Shown piece by piece: positions 5,986 through 6,015 of a DNA stretch of 6,015 nt (its first letter is position 1; each line of letters starts with the position of its first letter). A model generated the notes under the pieces. It did no database searches. It saw nothing but the letters and a program-made list of their open reading frames with translations, and was not told the DNA's origin. Source of the stretch: Prevotellaceae bacterium (lineage in GTDB: Bacteria > Bacteroidota > Bacteroidia > Bacteroidales > UBA932). The stretch lies in the NCBI GenBank assembly GCA_031278135.1, contig JAITKY010000016.1:1-6015 (forward strand), read 5' to 3'. A program made the position numbers and the translations under genes.

Positions 5986-6015
5986 AAGGAATTTTAAATC
6001 GGAAATAATTAAAAC

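Larger units (their letters stand above)
5821..6010. repeat. 10-bp direct repeat bracketing the downstream debris
   Basis: GGAAATAATT occurs at 5821-5830, spanning the stop codon of the large gene, and again at 6001-6010. Between the copies lie the transposase-like remnant and the CCACAGAT-type repeat. The copies could be a target duplication or a short homology used in a deletion or insertion. They are AT-rich, so chance is not excluded. Confidence 0.35.

Overview
The window is dominated by one very long coding sequence, 717-5828 on the plus strand (1703 codons). It encodes an exported, modular, repeat-built surface or secreted protein. The organism is most likely a member of the Bacteroidota, probably Bacteroidales. 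The evidence is a promoter of the Bacteroidota type (a -7 element fitting TAnnTTTG, with a TTG box 20 bp upstream) before the large gene, a second such -7 element on the other strand, no Shine-Dalgarno sequence at the large gene, and the kinds of Ig-like and jelly-roll modules used. The genus cannot be named from this sequence.

Layout. At the left edge (75-1, minus strand) is the probable N-terminal end of a divergently transcribed gene that runs out of the window, with a Bacteroidota-type -7 box at 117-110. From about 118 to 600 is an extremely AT-rich intergenic stretch with no convincing gene. It holds a perfect 12-bp palindrome and several short direct repeats, including a 16-bp pair spaced exactly 20 bp apart. 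The promoter of the large gene lies at 603-633. Its presumed leader carries a perfect 14-bp inverted repeat (655-689) that can form a strong hairpin. The large gene follows.

The large protein has a signal peptide, then three tandem copies of a roughly 495-residue cassette. Each cassette reads in the same order: a Big_9/cadherin-like Ig module, a short Ig-like module with a WY...GGTP motif, a MAM-like jelly-roll module of about 200 residues, and an Ig-like module with a Cys pair. A non-repeated C-terminal region of about 196 residues ends the protein without a sorting domain that I recognise. Similarity between copies changes from module to module, as expected if a two-cassette ancestor grew to three by unequal crossing-over.

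Downstream (5829-6015) there is no intact gene. A 10-codon reading frame with a textbook Shine-Dalgarno sequence looks like the broken start of an insertion-sequence transposase. It is followed by a CCACAGAT-type intergenic repeat with an inverted repeat and an exact DnaA-box-like 9-mer. A 10-bp direct repeat brackets this debris.

No multi-gene system is visible: the window holds one complete gene and its flanks. The points most worth following are the repeat architecture and history of the giant protein, the leader hairpin, and the operator-like structure between the divergent promoters.
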